Numbered from the stretch's first letter, positions 17,801 to 27,425 are shown. The stretch is 64,000 nucleotides of DNA from CAMBRF01 sp964404035 (GCA_964404035.1 CAYOIT010000002.1:14460-78459); one strand, 5' to 3'. Made by a program: numbers and translations. The notes: generated by a model from the sequence alone, not told the origin.

Positions 17801-19172
17801 TCACCGCCGCCGTGGCGACGCCCGCTGGAAGGAGGACCCAACCGGACAACGCGGCATAGTCCACGCCGTTGGAGGCCGAACCGCCGAGGGTGTAGTTGAT
17901 CGTCAGGCTGGAATTGGTGGCCCAATCCGGCCGGGAGACGGTGAAGGTACCGGTATCGGCCAGGATCTCCGAGGCCGAGGCATCCGTCGCCGACACCGTC
18001 ACGTCACCCAATGCGAGTGAGGCCGACGCACTGGCCCATACGGCGTCGTTCGCGTTGGTGGCGGCATACCGGTAGAAGTAGGTCACATTTGGCGTATCCA
18101 GGCTAATGTTCACGCTGACCGGCCCCGCGACCTGCGCTCCCGCCAGAACATTGGTGTGTTGCCAGGCCGCGGCTACAGCGCCACCATCGTTCGTGCCCCA
18201 GTAGACGAAGACCGTGGTGTCCGCTGTTCCCGCTGAAATCAGCGTGCCGTTCAGTGTGGCCGACAGGGGGGTCACATCGCTCGCCGGGAGACTCTCGATC
18301 TCGGGGCTGATGGCCAGATAGCGGACGATCACAATGCCGGATGCGCCGGCGCCACCGGTGCCACTGCCGGCGCCACCCCCGCCGCTGCCGGTAAAGCTGG
18401 CCCCGGCGGTGGGAGCCAGGATGCTATGGTTGCCTCCGGCGCCGCCGATGCCGCTGCCACCCGAGCCCGGCGCCGGATTCGGCGCCTGCACGGTGTTACC
18501 CCCGCCGCCGCCACCTCCCGCATACACGGCGCTGACGCCGGAGATGGTATTGGTGCGTCCTCCGCCACCATTGTGCGTTCCGACGGAATTGGCCCCGCCC
18601 CCGCCACCACCTGATCGCGAACCACTTACGCAGGCTCCGCCGTTATAGCCCTGATTCGCCGTGGCCGTGCCGCCCGAGCCGCCAGTCCAGCCGCCGCCCC
18701 CACCGCCGCTGCCACCCGCCTTCCCCGCTGCACCACCGCCGCCACCCCCACCACCGCCGCCCGTCGTAGACAGAAACGCCGTAACGGAATTGGAGACGAC
18801 CGATTTGACGCCGTTGTTGCCGCTACCGCCCGACACGCCGGTACCACCAACCCCAACCGTGATGGTCACCGTTCCCGTTTCTACGGCAAAGCCGTTTGTA
18901 TAGATGTACCCGCCCGCGCCACCGCCCCCCGCTCCATTGCCGTCACCCGTGGCACCGCCCGCGCCGCCGCCCGCGACCACCAGCACCTCAACCGCGCCGG
19001 TGGCCGTAACAGTGAGCGTGCCGTCGTTCGTGAAAGTATGGATGCGGTAGCCGTCAATTCTCGCCAGGTTACCCCCCGTCGCATTGACAGCCGAAGCCGT
19101 CTGGGCGAACGCCAGAGCCACAACCGCTGTGGCTCCCAGATGCGAAACGAGACACTTTGGAATTGTTCTCAT
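14869..19172 (-). CDS. Giant secreted glycine-rich / Calx-beta / beta-helix / PKD protein with FRFR tag, apparent frameshift (cassette 2)
   Basis: The start at 19172 has AGGAGG upstream and a signal peptide ending FAQTASA. In order: a glycine-rich domain (residues ~20-290, ending GASGIVIVRYLAI), a Calx-beta-like domain (~390-490), a right-handed beta-helix (from WYVATNGLDTHGGHSW; repeated GGGVYMTAGTVRNCTIRNN-type coils), a choice-of-anchor-Q-like end (VPRPLDGDGDG...DLGAYE), a PKD domain (FYWDFDNDGSMDGPGTDQ) and a second beta-helix ending GAYEVQLLPPGSVFRFR. The frame is broken near 15714-15719: one missing base joins ...TVADSTVAD to ...VASGGNPNYGAGIYMTGG in the next frame. A 100-N gap interrupts the first helix. 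Either could be an assembly artefact. It lies 127 bases downstream of regulator 2, with an REP-like element between. Confidence 0.75.
16712..16811. other. Assembly gap (100 N)
   Basis: Exactly 100 ambiguous bases inside the first beta-helix of the cassette 2 secreted protein. The coding frame happens to match on both sides when 100 bases are assumed. The true length is unknown, and the repeats here would readily break an assembly. Confidence 0.99.
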
Positions 19173-19202
19173 GCTGCCCCCTCCTGATGTCCATCCTACC
19201 CC

Positions 19203-19286
19203 AGTACGGCGGGCACTACGTTGCCCGCCGGCGCCACTGTCGAGTTCCCCTGCGCCGGGAATGCCGGGCGACGTAGCGCCCGGCCT
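19203..19286. repeat. REP-like palindrome, family R2 (copy 1, expanded loop)
   Basis: Begins AGTACGGCGGGCACTACGTT and ends GGGCGACGTAGCGCCCGGCC, the same arms as the copies near 37187, 44946, 50860 and 59749, but with about 30 extra bases in the middle. It sits between the regulator 2 gene and the giant secreted gene. Confidence 0.75.
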
Positions 19287-19299
19287 CCTTCAGAAAACT

Positions 19300-20436
19300 C
19301 TAATGTCCCACTTCCTCTTCCCAGATCGCCGGGATGGCGGTGTGCGTGGCCGGCGATTCGCCGCGCCGTTGCTGCGCGATGCGGTCCATGCACACCGCCA
19401 CCAACTTGGAAATGTCATACCCCAGGCGCATCACCGGCACGGCACTCTGGGTCGGATGCGGGAAGTTCGTTTGCGCCACCACAACCAGATCGCCGGGTCG
19501 CCCCGCCTCACCGGCCGCCCGCACGGGCACACCGGATTCCGCCAATCCGGCCGTCAGTTCCGGCACCAGATTGTCGTCGGTGATGACCAACCCATCCGGC
19601 CGCACGCCGGGCACACCGCACACCAGCAGTCGCGCGAGCCGGCGCATCGACAAGCCGCTCTCCGGACTCGCCGCCTGGATCCAATGGGGTTCCACCGTGA
19701 GCCCGCACGCCGTCGCGAGGGAAGGAATGCGCTCCACCTCCCGCCCATAGTGCCAGCCCGACAACATGACGACCGCCGCACGCTTGCACCCGCACGCGGC
19801 CAGTCGCTCGAACGCTTTCGGCAGGAAGCCATCCAAGTCCGGGTAGACCGTGGGGAATTCGTTGTGGACGGACTGCGCGGCGATCGCCACGTGCGGCAAG
19901 TCGCACGCCTGGGCCAGCAGCAACTCCAGCGCGCGTCGGCCCATGGGGCTGAAGGCGAAGACCACGCCCGCCAGCCGGGAGCCGAGCACGCACCGGATCA
20001 GTCTCTGGTGATCGGGCGTATCGACATGGAAATCGACCTCGTAGAACGGCAGAACCTGACGCTCAGCGCTCTGCCACCGCTCGGCCTCGCGTCGGATGGC
20101 GTGAAAGAACTGGGAGGTCGTCTGGGTGGCGCCGAACGGAAAAACAAACCCGAAGTTCGAGAGGTGGGGCGGATACGGGACCACAAAGGTGCCACACCGA
20201 TGCCGCGTCTCGATGAAACCGGCTTCCCGCAACTCCTCCATCGCGGCTCGGATCGTGCGCGAATCGGCGCGGCAGAGCCGCTCCAGTTCCTGGTGGGTTG
20301 GAACACGAGCCCCGGGCAGGAGACTGCCGGCGACAATGCGGCTTCGGATGAAACTCAATACCTGTTCGCGCTTGTCCGGCGGGCGACCGTTTCTCGGAGT
20401 AGTGTTTTTTATGGTACAGGAAAAACAACCTATCAC
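19300..20436 (-). CDS. GntR-type HTH / LacI-like sensor transcriptional regulator 2
   Basis: A 378-residue protein starting from a GTG (no nearby ATG in frame). The GntR winged helix is at ~20-90 (VLSFIRSRIVAGSLLPGARVPTHQELERLC...FIETRHRCGTFV), and the LacI-like sensor follows (FFHAIRREAERW, AGVVFAFSP, CKRAAVVMLS, DGLVITDDNLVPE, FPHPTQSAVPVMRLGYDISKLVAVCMDRI). It shares the layout and many fixed residues of regulators 1 and 3 (PPHLS linker, FPTVYPD, HTAIPAxxEEE end) but is the most divergent of the three. It precedes the giant secreted gene of cassette 2. A perfect 7-bp inverted repeat lies just upstream of its start and overlaps the weak ribosome binding site. Confidence 0.85.
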   Translation of the reverse strand: MIGCFSCTIKNTTPRNGRPPDKREQVLSFIRSRIVAGSLLPGARVPTHQELERLCRADSRTIRAAMEELREAGFIETRHRCGTFVVPYPPHLSNFGFVFPFGATQTTSQFFHAIRREAERWQSAERQVLPFYEVDFHVDTPDHQRLIRCVLGSRLAGVVFAFSPMGRRALELLLAQACDLPHVAIAAQSVHNEFPTVYPDLDGFLPKAFERLAACGCKRAAVVMLSGWHYGREVERIPSLATACGLTVEPHWIQAASPESGLSMRRLARLLVCGVPGVRPDGLVITDDNLVPELTAGLAESGVPVRAAGEAGRPGDLVVVAQTNFPHPTQSAVPVMRLGYDISKLVAVCMDRIAQQRRGESPATHTAIPAIWEEEVGH

Positions 20437-20438
20437 TT

Positions 20439-20460
20439 ACACCTGTAGGTTATCAGGTGT
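20439..20460. promoter_or_regulatory. Inverted repeat at the start of regulator 2 (candidate operator)
   Basis: ACACCTG (20439-20445) and CAGGTGT (20454-20460) are perfect complements around TAGGTTAT. The element lies 3 bases upstream of the GTG start and covers the likely ribosome binding site and leader, a suitable place for autoregulation. The sequence differs from the elements at regulators 1 and 3, in line with the different HTH domains. Confidence 0.55.
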
Positions 20461-20863
20461 CGCTGTGCCGGGCAAGAGGAATTTTCGGAGGGTCACGGTT
20501 CGGTGCCTCGAACCGCTGTTTGCCTTACGCGAATAGGTCGCGTCTCGTCCAGGATGGCAACGGCATCCCGCCTGAATAACTGCGGAGATTCAATCTGGAA
20601 CTCAGCCGGCCGCGCGGCTGCGCCGCGAACAAACCCTCGGGTAACTTGCATGCGCGGTTCCTCCACAAGTACTTGCGTACGAAAGCAATCTGGAACTCAG
20701 GAACTCACGAAGAGTCCTTTGCCCTCCCCTTCCTGACTTCCTGAGTTCCAGATTTGTCCCTGTCCCGACGGGTCAAGTTATAGGCAAGGAAATCAGGAGT
20801 GGATGCGAGATCTCTTTCCCTGAGTTCCAGATTTGATTGTCATGGAGTAGGTTCAGGGTGAGT
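20461..20863. repeat. Gene-free stretch with four copies of a 13-mer in two orientations
   Basis: ATCTGGAACTCAG occurs at 20592-20604 and 20688-20700, and its reverse complement CTGAGTTCCAGAT at 20741-20753 and 20820-20832. These pairs could fold or recombine. No coding frame with a family signature is visible here. Confidence 0.6.
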
Positions 20864-21610
20864 TCATTCGGCCAACGCCTTCGGCAATCGCTTGGTGAGA
20901 AAGGAGGCCAACTTGGAGGGCTGCGCCACCTCCAGTTCGGAAAAAAGCAAACGGCGCGGAATGGCTAGTGAGGTCAGAATGCGGCGGGCTTTCTGCAGGG
21001 TTACGACGGCAAGGAGCCGCTCCAACAGGTCGAGCATCCCCCGTTCGTCAAGGCGACCAGCGGCCATGGAAGCCTGCAGATCCGCCAGGTACGCGGGCAT
21101 CAACTGCGCCAGAATGCGAATATGACGGGCGTCCTGCCGTCCGGTCTGGGGCAGGTCGGCAAGGTTGGCGATCTTGGCCTGCAACAGGGCGATGGGGCCG
21201 GGCACCCGCACCGCGACGCCGCTTGCGCCTAAGACGATGGTGTACGCCGGTCGGCAAAGGTCTTCATTCCCAATACCGTGAACATAGCGTAGGACCTCGA
21301 CCGGCAAGGGACGCCCATCCGGGCTCACGGCGATGACAACCCCAATCTCGTTGGTGGCCGGCCCCTTGGTGAAAAACTGTGGTTTGACGCCAGCCACCTT
21401 GCCGATCAGAGAGAGCGTCTCCCGATCGCCAAGCACATCCATGTCCCGGGAAACAAACGGCGCAAGACCGGTAGTGCGGTCGTGGTAGTACAGCGCCCAC
21501 AGGTTTACGGCCTGGCCTCCCACCAAGAACAACGGGGTGGCGGTTGCCAGCACCGCCGCAAACTCCTCGGGCTGTCGCTCGAGCGAATCAGGCAACGTTT
21601 CGTTTGGCAT
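20864..21610 (-). CDS. Nucleotidyltransferase-like protein (possible toxin-like partner gene)
   Basis: From the ATG at 21610 the product is 248 residues (MPNETLPDSLERQPEEF...). It has a nucleotidyltransferase-like opening: LFLVGGQAVNLWALYY (G31-G32), then SRDMDVLGD with D56 and D58. These match the GG...DxD layout of AbiEii-like and NTP_transf_5-like proteins. A longer frame begins at 21706, but that extension lies inside the upstream gene and lacks family features, so 21610 is chosen. The gene overlaps the upstream small gene by 23 bases. By analogy with other nucleotidyltransferase pairs it may belong to a toxin-antitoxin or phage-defence unit; that is inference. Confidence 0.65.
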   Translation of the reverse strand: MPNETLPDSLERQPEEFAAVLATATPLFLVGGQAVNLWALYYHDRTTGLAPFVSRDMDVLGDRETLSLIGKVAGVKPQFFTKGPATNEIGVVIAVSPDGRPLPVEVLRYVHGIGNEDLCRPAYTIVLGASGVAVRVPGPIALLQAKIANLADLPQTGRQDARHIRILAQLMPAYLADLQASMAAGRLDERGMLDLLERLLAVVTLQKARRILTSLAIPRRLLFSELEVAQPSKLASFLTKRLPKALAE

Positions 21611-21992
21611 GCCTTCGTTCCAGTTCCAGGATGCGAATCTTACAGTGCGGAGCGATGATCGAGTTCCGGCCCTGCACGGCGCTCGGACTGACCAGTTGCA
21701 GGGCAAGAAGCACCTCGTCGAACTCGCGCTGAGCCCGTTTGAAGCGGGCCAGTTGCGCCGCCGTGGCGAAGCGGTCCGGCGGTTCGGGACAGAATGGCAT
21801 GACCGCCGCCCGCAACCACTTGACCCGGGCCGGATCGTCGGCCCGGGCCTTCACCGTGTCGCGCACGGCCTGTCGCAAGAGCGCGACGACGGTCTTGCCT
21901 TCGCGTCGGGCGATCTCCGCCAGTGCGGCCAGTACGGCCGCGTGTTCCGCCAGACTCTGCCGGCGCTTTGTGCTCACGAGTTGGTTCGGCAT
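21588..21992 (-). CDS. Small protein upstream of and overlapping the nucleotidyltransferase-like gene
   Basis: A 134-residue protein starting MPNQLVSTKRRQSLAEHAAV. AGGA lies 8 bases before this ATG, whereas an earlier ATG at 22001 sits directly against the AAGG, so 21992 is preferred. The N-terminal half is helical (AEHAAVLAALAEIARREGKTVVALLRQAVRDTV) and resembles a ribbon-helix-helix or CopG-like DNA-binding protein extended by a basic C-terminal part (KIRILELERRHAKRNVA). It precedes and overlaps the nucleotidyltransferase-like gene, the usual position of an antitoxin or repressor. No exact family recognised. Confidence 0.5.
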   Translation of the reverse strand: MPNQLVSTKRRQSLAEHAAVLAALAEIARREGKTVVALLRQAVRDTVKARADDPARVKWLRAAVMPFCPEPPDRFATAAQLARFKRAQREFDEVLLALQLVSPSAVQGRNSIIAPHCKIRILELERRHAKRNVA

Positions 21993-22009
21993 GGCGACCA
22001 TCCTTGTTA

Positions 22010-22022
22010 GGTTGATTCAACC
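22010..22022. promoter_or_regulatory. Perfect palindrome upstream of the nucleotidyltransferase pair
   Basis: GGTTGATTCAACC, with 6-bp arms around a single T, lies 17 bases upstream of the ATG at 21992. It is a compact site for a dimeric repressor such as the small upstream protein. The rest of 22023-22236 shows no gene. Confidence 0.45.
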
Positions 22023-22236
22023 TTTTACAGTATCTTCCACCAATACTCTTGGCAAGGCTCGTTTTCAAGAGATCAGGGTCAGCGACGGTCCGCCGTCTTA
22101 ACGGCCTTTCGCCTTGTGCGACCCGTGCGGGGTCATTTCCATTTGACGCCATGGGACAGAGGCAACGCCTGGCTCTGCATGCCCTCCACAGCCTTGGCGA
22201 CGGCGGTTACCCAAGGCAGACGTTTCTTCTTCCGCC

Positions 22237-25200
22237 TTACCGGAACATGAAACTGGTGCCAGTGGGCCCGTAGCCGCCCCATACGATGGTTCCGGGCTGG
22301 CCGGGATAGGTGGTCGCGAATCCGCCTGTGGCGCTATAGCGAACCTGGACGGCATTGGTGCTGGCACCGGGCGACATGGACCAGACCGCGAGCCGGCCGC
22401 CACCGCCTCCGCCTTCGTAACTATAGATTCCATTGGCGAAGTTTCCACCATCCACACGGAGTTCACCGTTGGTGCTGCCCATGAACCGTCGACACGTAAT
22501 ATAGATGCCTCCTCCCGATCCGCCCCCGGCAGACTGAGTCACGGCACGCTGCCCCTTCGCCGTAATCGTGCCCTCAAGGCTCACGCGGTTTACGACCTCC
22601 AGGTGCACCAGCCCACCGCCCGCGCCGGCATAGGATCCGTTCAAACCGCCGCCCCCGCCGCTGCCACAGTGGACCGGCGCATTGGAGTCCCCGTAGATTC
22701 CTCCGCCAGGTCCCTGGTAACTCCCAGTCCCGGGTTGATAGCCGCCCTGCCCGCCATAGCTCCCGCCGCAGGTTCCTTTGCCCCAGCCACGGCCTTGGCC
22801 CGGCACCCAGAACTGTTCATACGCCCCACCGCCTGCCGCGCAGCCCTTGCCATCGGCATCAAATCCGCCGCCTGGTTGGATCGTAACGTTCGCAGCCCGG
22901 AACCAGGGCGAACCACCATCGATCGGATGTGAGTAGGGGTATATCCAACAGTTCGTGGCGGCTGAAACATCGCCCCCGATGTCCACCAGAGCTGTATACG
23001 CATTGGTGGTTCCATTCGTGGAACCACCGTAGACGTACAGATCTCCACCGTTGGTCAAGGTCAGATTGCCTCCCGCTCTCAGAATCAGGTTGCTCACAAG
23101 CAGATACGCGGATGCGCCGCTGATCGACACGTCGTGTGCGACCGACAGATCGGCGGATGCCACCCGCAAGGCCCCGCTGACCGTCAGGCTCGCGGCATTG
23201 AACAACGTCGGATCGACGATACTGGCCGTCCCCGAGGCGATGGTGATGTCATCCTCACGATTCGGCACCCCGGCTGGCGACCAGTTGGTCGGACTCAACC
23301 AATCGCCTGTCCCGGTCCAAACCCGCGCACCCGGGGTCTGACTGGCGAAATTGGCCCGTATCGTCCGCGCCTGGTTCATCGTGACCGTCAACGGGTTGTT
23401 CGTATGACTCCCCGCCGGAACGCCCGTATCCGACCACATCAGGAAATAATAGCCGCCGTTCGTCACGGCCGTGAGCGTCACCAGCGTGCCGTTCGTATAC
23501 CAGCCCGACACAGGCGTCTGCAACGCACCGTTCGTGTTCGCCGACGCCGTCAGATAGAACTGATTGGTCCAGAGCCAGGTCAGAACAACGTTCGTATTCA
23601 GTTGGAAAATCGCCTCCGTCGTGGAACCGTTCGTGATAAGGGGCCCGGTATCGATCTGCAACGTCCAACCGAGACAGACATAACGAACGCCGTTGGACTC
23701 GTCCGCGGGATTATTCACACTGTTGGTCACCCAGTCGCCCTGCAAACCGCCATTCGCCCCATAGTCAAGGGATGAGGCGGTGCCATGCCGAGTCGGACTT
23801 CCGGCTATGGTCAGATTGAGATAACCGGCGGTCAGCGCCCGCACGACCGTCCCGGATGCGCCGGGATAACCGCTCCCGCTGGCCCCGCCGTCGGAGGATA
23901 TCGTGCCGTCGAAATTGTCGATCCGCGAGTACATCGCAATGCGTCCACCGCCGCCACCGCCGGGTGTCCCCCCGACGGCATTGGCAGCGCCCCCATTGGC
24001 ACGGATCGTCCCGAAGGCCACATCGAACGCATCGGCCTGCAGGCAGATACCGCCGCCCGCGCCGCCTGCGCCGGCTGTGCTGCCGTTACCATTCGCGGTC
24101 ACCGTTCCGTCGATCCTGGCGATGCCGTCGATTTCCATGGCGATCAGTCCCCCACCCGCTCCACCGGGGTTGTTGGCGGGCTGGCCACCGCCGCCTCCGC
24201 TGCCGGCCTTCATGGGGGTGTTCGAGCTGTCATAGACGCCACCGCCGGCATATCTGCCGCCCTGACCCCCATGGCTGCCTCCGCCATACTGCGCGCCCCA
24301 TCCGGGCCCGGAACCGACCGTCGTACTGGATGCCCAACCTAAACCATCGGCGTTGATACCCCCTCCCGCATTAATGGCGAGCCCTCCCACCTGCCAGAAG
24401 CACGAAGCACCATTCGTATTCATGGAATAGGGATAGATCCAGCAGTTCGCAGCCACCGACACCGTCCCCGTCACTCCGATCACTGCGCCATAGTTTGTGG
24501 AACCCGAACGATAGGCCGTATTGCGAAGGTGCAACGTGGAACCGATGGCGGTATTGGTCAGAACCAGATTGCCACCGCACGTCATATCCAACGGCTTCAG
24601 ATCCAACAACGATCCGATCAGGGTCAGATCGTTCGACACGCAAAACGCGAAGTTAGTCTCCTGGAACGTGACTTGGGAGTTGGTCAGGGTCAGACTGGGA
24701 GGGCTCCACTGGTTGAACCCATAGTAGAGCCCGTTCCAGGCCACCGTCAGATTCGTGCCCAGCAGCTGGCTGTCGGGAAGATGGATGGTCCCGCGTCCCG
24801 CTTCGGCAGTCCCTTTGAAGCCGCGGTCGCAGGCAAGTCCCGCCACCGCTGTGCCCGGGGCCACGGCGGTGTAACTGACCGCAAGCCGGCCACCCCCCCC
24901 ATGGCCGCCGTAGGAACCCGACAGCGACCCGCCGTTCGCCCGCAACACACCCCCGGTCCCTCCGCTCGTTCCGCAGGTGATCCAGATGCTCCCGCCGGCA
25001 CCGGCCGAGCTGTTGGCCACATTCTGTCCGTTGGCGGTAACCGTTCCGTTCAGGCTGAATAGTCCTGGGACACGAAGGCGCACCACCCCTCCCCCCGCCC
25101 CTGCGGCAAACCCGTCGTTCTTACCGCCGCCACTGCCCGGTTCCGTCGGCGCATTCGTGGAATCGTAGAGGGGCCCGAGATTACTGCCGGTGCCGCGTCC

Positions 25201-25262
25201 GCCGTGACTTCCCCCCCCCCATAGGAGCCACCCGCTCCGGGTCCATAACCGGACGAATTGAG
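22237..25262 (-). pseudogene. Giant secreted glycine-rich protein, 5'-truncated, C-terminal FMFR tag
   Basis: About 1000 residues of the same glycine-rich repeat protein type as the cassette 1 product: four GGGSGGxIYITC/GGGGGRLAV units, GNW...NWSPAGVPN segments and one InlB-B-like repeat (FYLTASANTNGALQTPVSGWYT to IRANFA). It ends GPTGTSFMFR. The 5' end is missing. Sequence homologous to the family (NSSGYGPGAGGSYGGGG) can be followed back only to about 25262, and a run of ten Cs at 25211-25220 (G10 on the coding strand) shifts the frame there. No signal peptide or regulator remains upstream; instead a nested inverted repeat begins at 25279. Probably a remnant created by recombination or insertion. 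Confidence 0.75.
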
Positions 25263-25278
25263 GTATTTTCAATGTTTT

Positions 25279-25687
25279 TAAGGGGTATCCCTTTGACTGG
25301 CGGAACCACAACCTGTAGCGCGAAAGGATTCACCACCCGCTTCGCTGGAGGCACTGAGACACGGAGAGGAATTCGCACGGAGAATAGCTCTGCCTGCGCC
25401 TCGGAAACCCAAGTGTTGAACGAATTTCTCATAGGGCAGGAACTCTGAGGAAGCCGGTCAGGATCATATTAAGGCTCAGGCCCTATGAGAAATTCGTTCA
25501 ACGTCTTCTCGGGAGGAAGGAAGAGGCAGGGCAGGATGAGGTTTTCTCCGTGCCAACTTCTCCGTGGCTCCTCTTTCTCCAGCCTGCCCGCCGTAGCCTT
25601 GGCGAAGGAGGGCGGAGCGGGTGGTGAATCTTCTCCTCCTTGCAACCACAAGGTTAGGGGCTACGCCAGTCAAAGGGATACCCCTTA
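25279..25687. repeat. Nested inverted repeat: two diverged head-to-head repeat copies
   Basis: The outer arms (25279-25302 and 25664-25687) are perfect 24-bp complements (core AAAGGGATACCCC). The inner arms (25415-25437 and 25480-25502) are perfect 23-bp complements (core GAACGAATTTCTCATAG) around a 42-base loop. Between them, shared blocks such as ATTCACCACCCGCT and CACGGAGA occur in mirrored order. The two copies are 159 and 208 bases, and the longer one also holds a GCCTTGGCGAAGGAGGGCGG segment. Together they form a 409-base structure with no gene. It may be a MITE-like element or two copies of a dispersed repeat. The outer end lies 17 bases from the truncated end of the giant gene. Confidence 0.75.
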
Positions 25688-25769
25688 TGTTTTTTGATCC
25701 TTGCCACGCCGGACAACACGCATTGCCCAGGCGTGGAAATTTCAGGCGGGCGATCAACCGTAACCCGGT

Positions 25770-25842
25770 GTGGCACGGGTTTCCAACCCGTCGCCCGGGC
25801 CGCAATGAAGAGAAGAGGCTACGGGTGAGACACCCGTGCCAC
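25770..25842. repeat. REP-like palindrome, family R3 (copy 1)
   Basis: GTGGCACGGGTTTCCAACCC at one end pairs with ACGGGTGAGACACCCGTGCC at the other. It is related to the copy at 48813-48887 that encodes the end of a sulfatase. The rest of 25688-25914 holds no gene. Confidence 0.65.
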
Positions 25843-25914
25843 CTCAAGAAAGCCACACACCAGAACGTGTAAGGGGTTCCGGCTATACGAGGTTAGGCGA
25901 GGATTGGAAAGACC

Positions 25915-26925
25915 TTACCGGATCCGCCCGGCGATGGCCTGGTTGGTGGCCTCGCGCGCGATCTCCGTCACCCGCATCCCCTCTTCGGCCGAGGTCAGAA
26001 GGCCCGAGGGATTCCCATGGAGGGCCTTGGACCATTCGGAATACAAGCCCGTGAAATCTTTCTCGTGATGAAACGCCAGCGTGTGCAGGCCATCGCCGTC
26101 GGAGAGGGTGAGCGTCTGGGCATGGCGGTCATACCGGATCACCCCTTCCGTTCCAATCAGTTCGTACACAAATTCGGAGCGCTTATGCGACGCCGTGTGG
26201 TGATAGGAATAACTGATTTCCACCATCGTGTGCGCGCCATTGGCATGGTCGAGATGCAGCCACAAGTGGTCGGGAGCCTCATACTCGTCCACCCAGGCAC
26301 CGTGTCCCGAAAAACGAACCACATCCGAGCCCAGCCAGAAGAGGGCCAGGTCAATCTGATGCGTGCCGCAATCCACCATCGGCCCGCCTTCCAGCATCCG
26401 GTCCTCACGCCGTTTCTGAATGATGCGCCGGCCGTCGGGGGTCGCGCTGTACTTGCCGTGGAGATCCCAGTTGTAGATCAGCCGCAGCGACCGGACCGCG
26501 CCGATCGCGCCGGCCTTGACCATCTCCCGTATCTTCAGGGCGCTGGGACTGAACCGGTAGCAGAAGGCCGTGTGCAGCGGAACTCCCGCCAGCTTCATCG
26601 CGGCGATCATTTGTTCGGCCTCCGGGCGATCCATGGCCAACGGCTTCTCGCACAGCACCGGAAGCTTATGGCGCGCGGCGGCCAGCACGTTTTCCAGATG
26701 GCAGGGTGCGGGCGACGTGATGGTAACCGCCTCAATGCCCGACCGGAAGAAGGCCTCGGCATCGGTGAAGCTATGCGGCACACCGTACTGCTCCTTCGCT
26801 CGTTTCAGATTGGCCTCATTCGGGTCAAGCAGGGCATACAGGCTCAAGTCCCCAACCTCGCGAATGGCCGGCAGATGCCCGTACCCCGCCACCGCTCCAC
26901 ACCCGATCAAACCGATTTTTTTCAC
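25915..26925 (-). CDS. Gfo/Idh/MocA-family NAD(P)-dependent oxidoreductase
   Basis: From the GTG at 26925 the product is 336 residues, beginning VKKIGLIGCGAVAGYGHLPAI, the Rossmann nucleotide-binding motif; AAGGA lies 9 bases upstream. The longer open frame to 27150 is only read-through of an REP-like element. The family motif EKPLAM and a C-terminal alpha/beta domain (GGPMVDCGTHQIDLALFWLG, with Asp and His in catalytic positions) are present. Such enzymes oxidise or reduce sugars, inositols or related compounds, and some act as glycosidases through NAD. No signal peptide, so it acts in the cytoplasm, likely on a sugar released by the neighbouring secreted enzymes. Confidence 0.9.
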   Translation of the reverse strand: MKKIGLIGCGAVAGYGHLPAIREVGDLSLYALLDPNEANLKRAKEQYGVPHSFTDAEAFFRSGIEAVTITSPAPCHLENVLAAARHKLPVLCEKPLAMDRPEAEQMIAAMKLAGVPLHTAFCYRFSPSALKIREMVKAGAIGAVRSLRLIYNWDLHGKYSATPDGRRIIQKRREDRMLEGGPMVDCGTHQIDLALFWLGSDVVRFSGHGAWVDEYEAPDHLWLHLDHANGAHTMVEISYSYHHTASHKRSEFVYELIGTEGVIRYDRHAQTLTLSDGDGLHTLAFHHEKDFTGLYSEWSKALHGNPSGLLTSAEEGMRVTEIAREATNQAIAGRIR

Positions 26926-26971
26926 AATGATCTTTCCTTGCTGTTTTGTTGGTGCCCTGGCGCCAACCTTC

Positions 26972-27000
26972 GGAGTGCGGCAGTTCGTGACTGCCGCCTT
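26972..27000. repeat. REP-like palindrome, family R1 (half copy)
   Basis: GGAGTGCGGCAGTTCGTGAC followed by TGCCGCCTT, identical to the left halves of the elements near 31643 and 35361. It lies just upstream of the oxidoreductase start. Confidence 0.75.
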
Positions 27001-27204
27001 TCTTTTCCCCGCCCAACGACAAGGAGGTAGGGCGGGGCCGCCGGACCCGCCGCTCTTCTCAGCTTTTCGGACGGCCCACTTGAAGCGGTCCTGCAACAAA
27101 GCAGTGAAGGGATGCGGGGCACCGAAACAGAGCACTCCGGAAGTCAACAACTCAGCTTTGCATCCGTACCAAGTATCCCTGGAAATGTCAAAATATCAGG
27201 CCAT

Positions 27205-27240
27205 GTTTTGACCTTGGTTTTGACCTTGGTTTTGACCTCG
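27205..27240. repeat. 12-base tandem repeat, three units, in a gene-free gap
   Basis: GTTTTGACCTTG at 27205-27216 and 27217-27228, and GTTTTGACCTCG at 27229-27240. The surrounding 27001-27425 carries no gene I can support. Confidence 0.85.
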
Positions 27241-27425
27241 GGCACATCACACTTTGAATACGGCCGTTCGCTACTGGCGCCTTGGCTTTGGTGGGCGCGA
27301 AGAAAGGTGCCGTAAATACAGTGACGTATCCGACCGGGTGGACACCGGTGTCCCTACCGGCGTCAGACCGCGCTGGGACAGCTCGGTCCACCTTGAAGAA
27401 GACGCCATCGGCAACCGTAAGCCGC

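Noticed and set aside
25915..27150. A longer oxidoreductase starting at 27150
   Set aside because: The extra 75 codons read through an R1 palindrome (KAAVTNCRTP appears at other R1 copies too), and the Rossmann motif begins right after the GTG at 26925 with a ribosome binding site.
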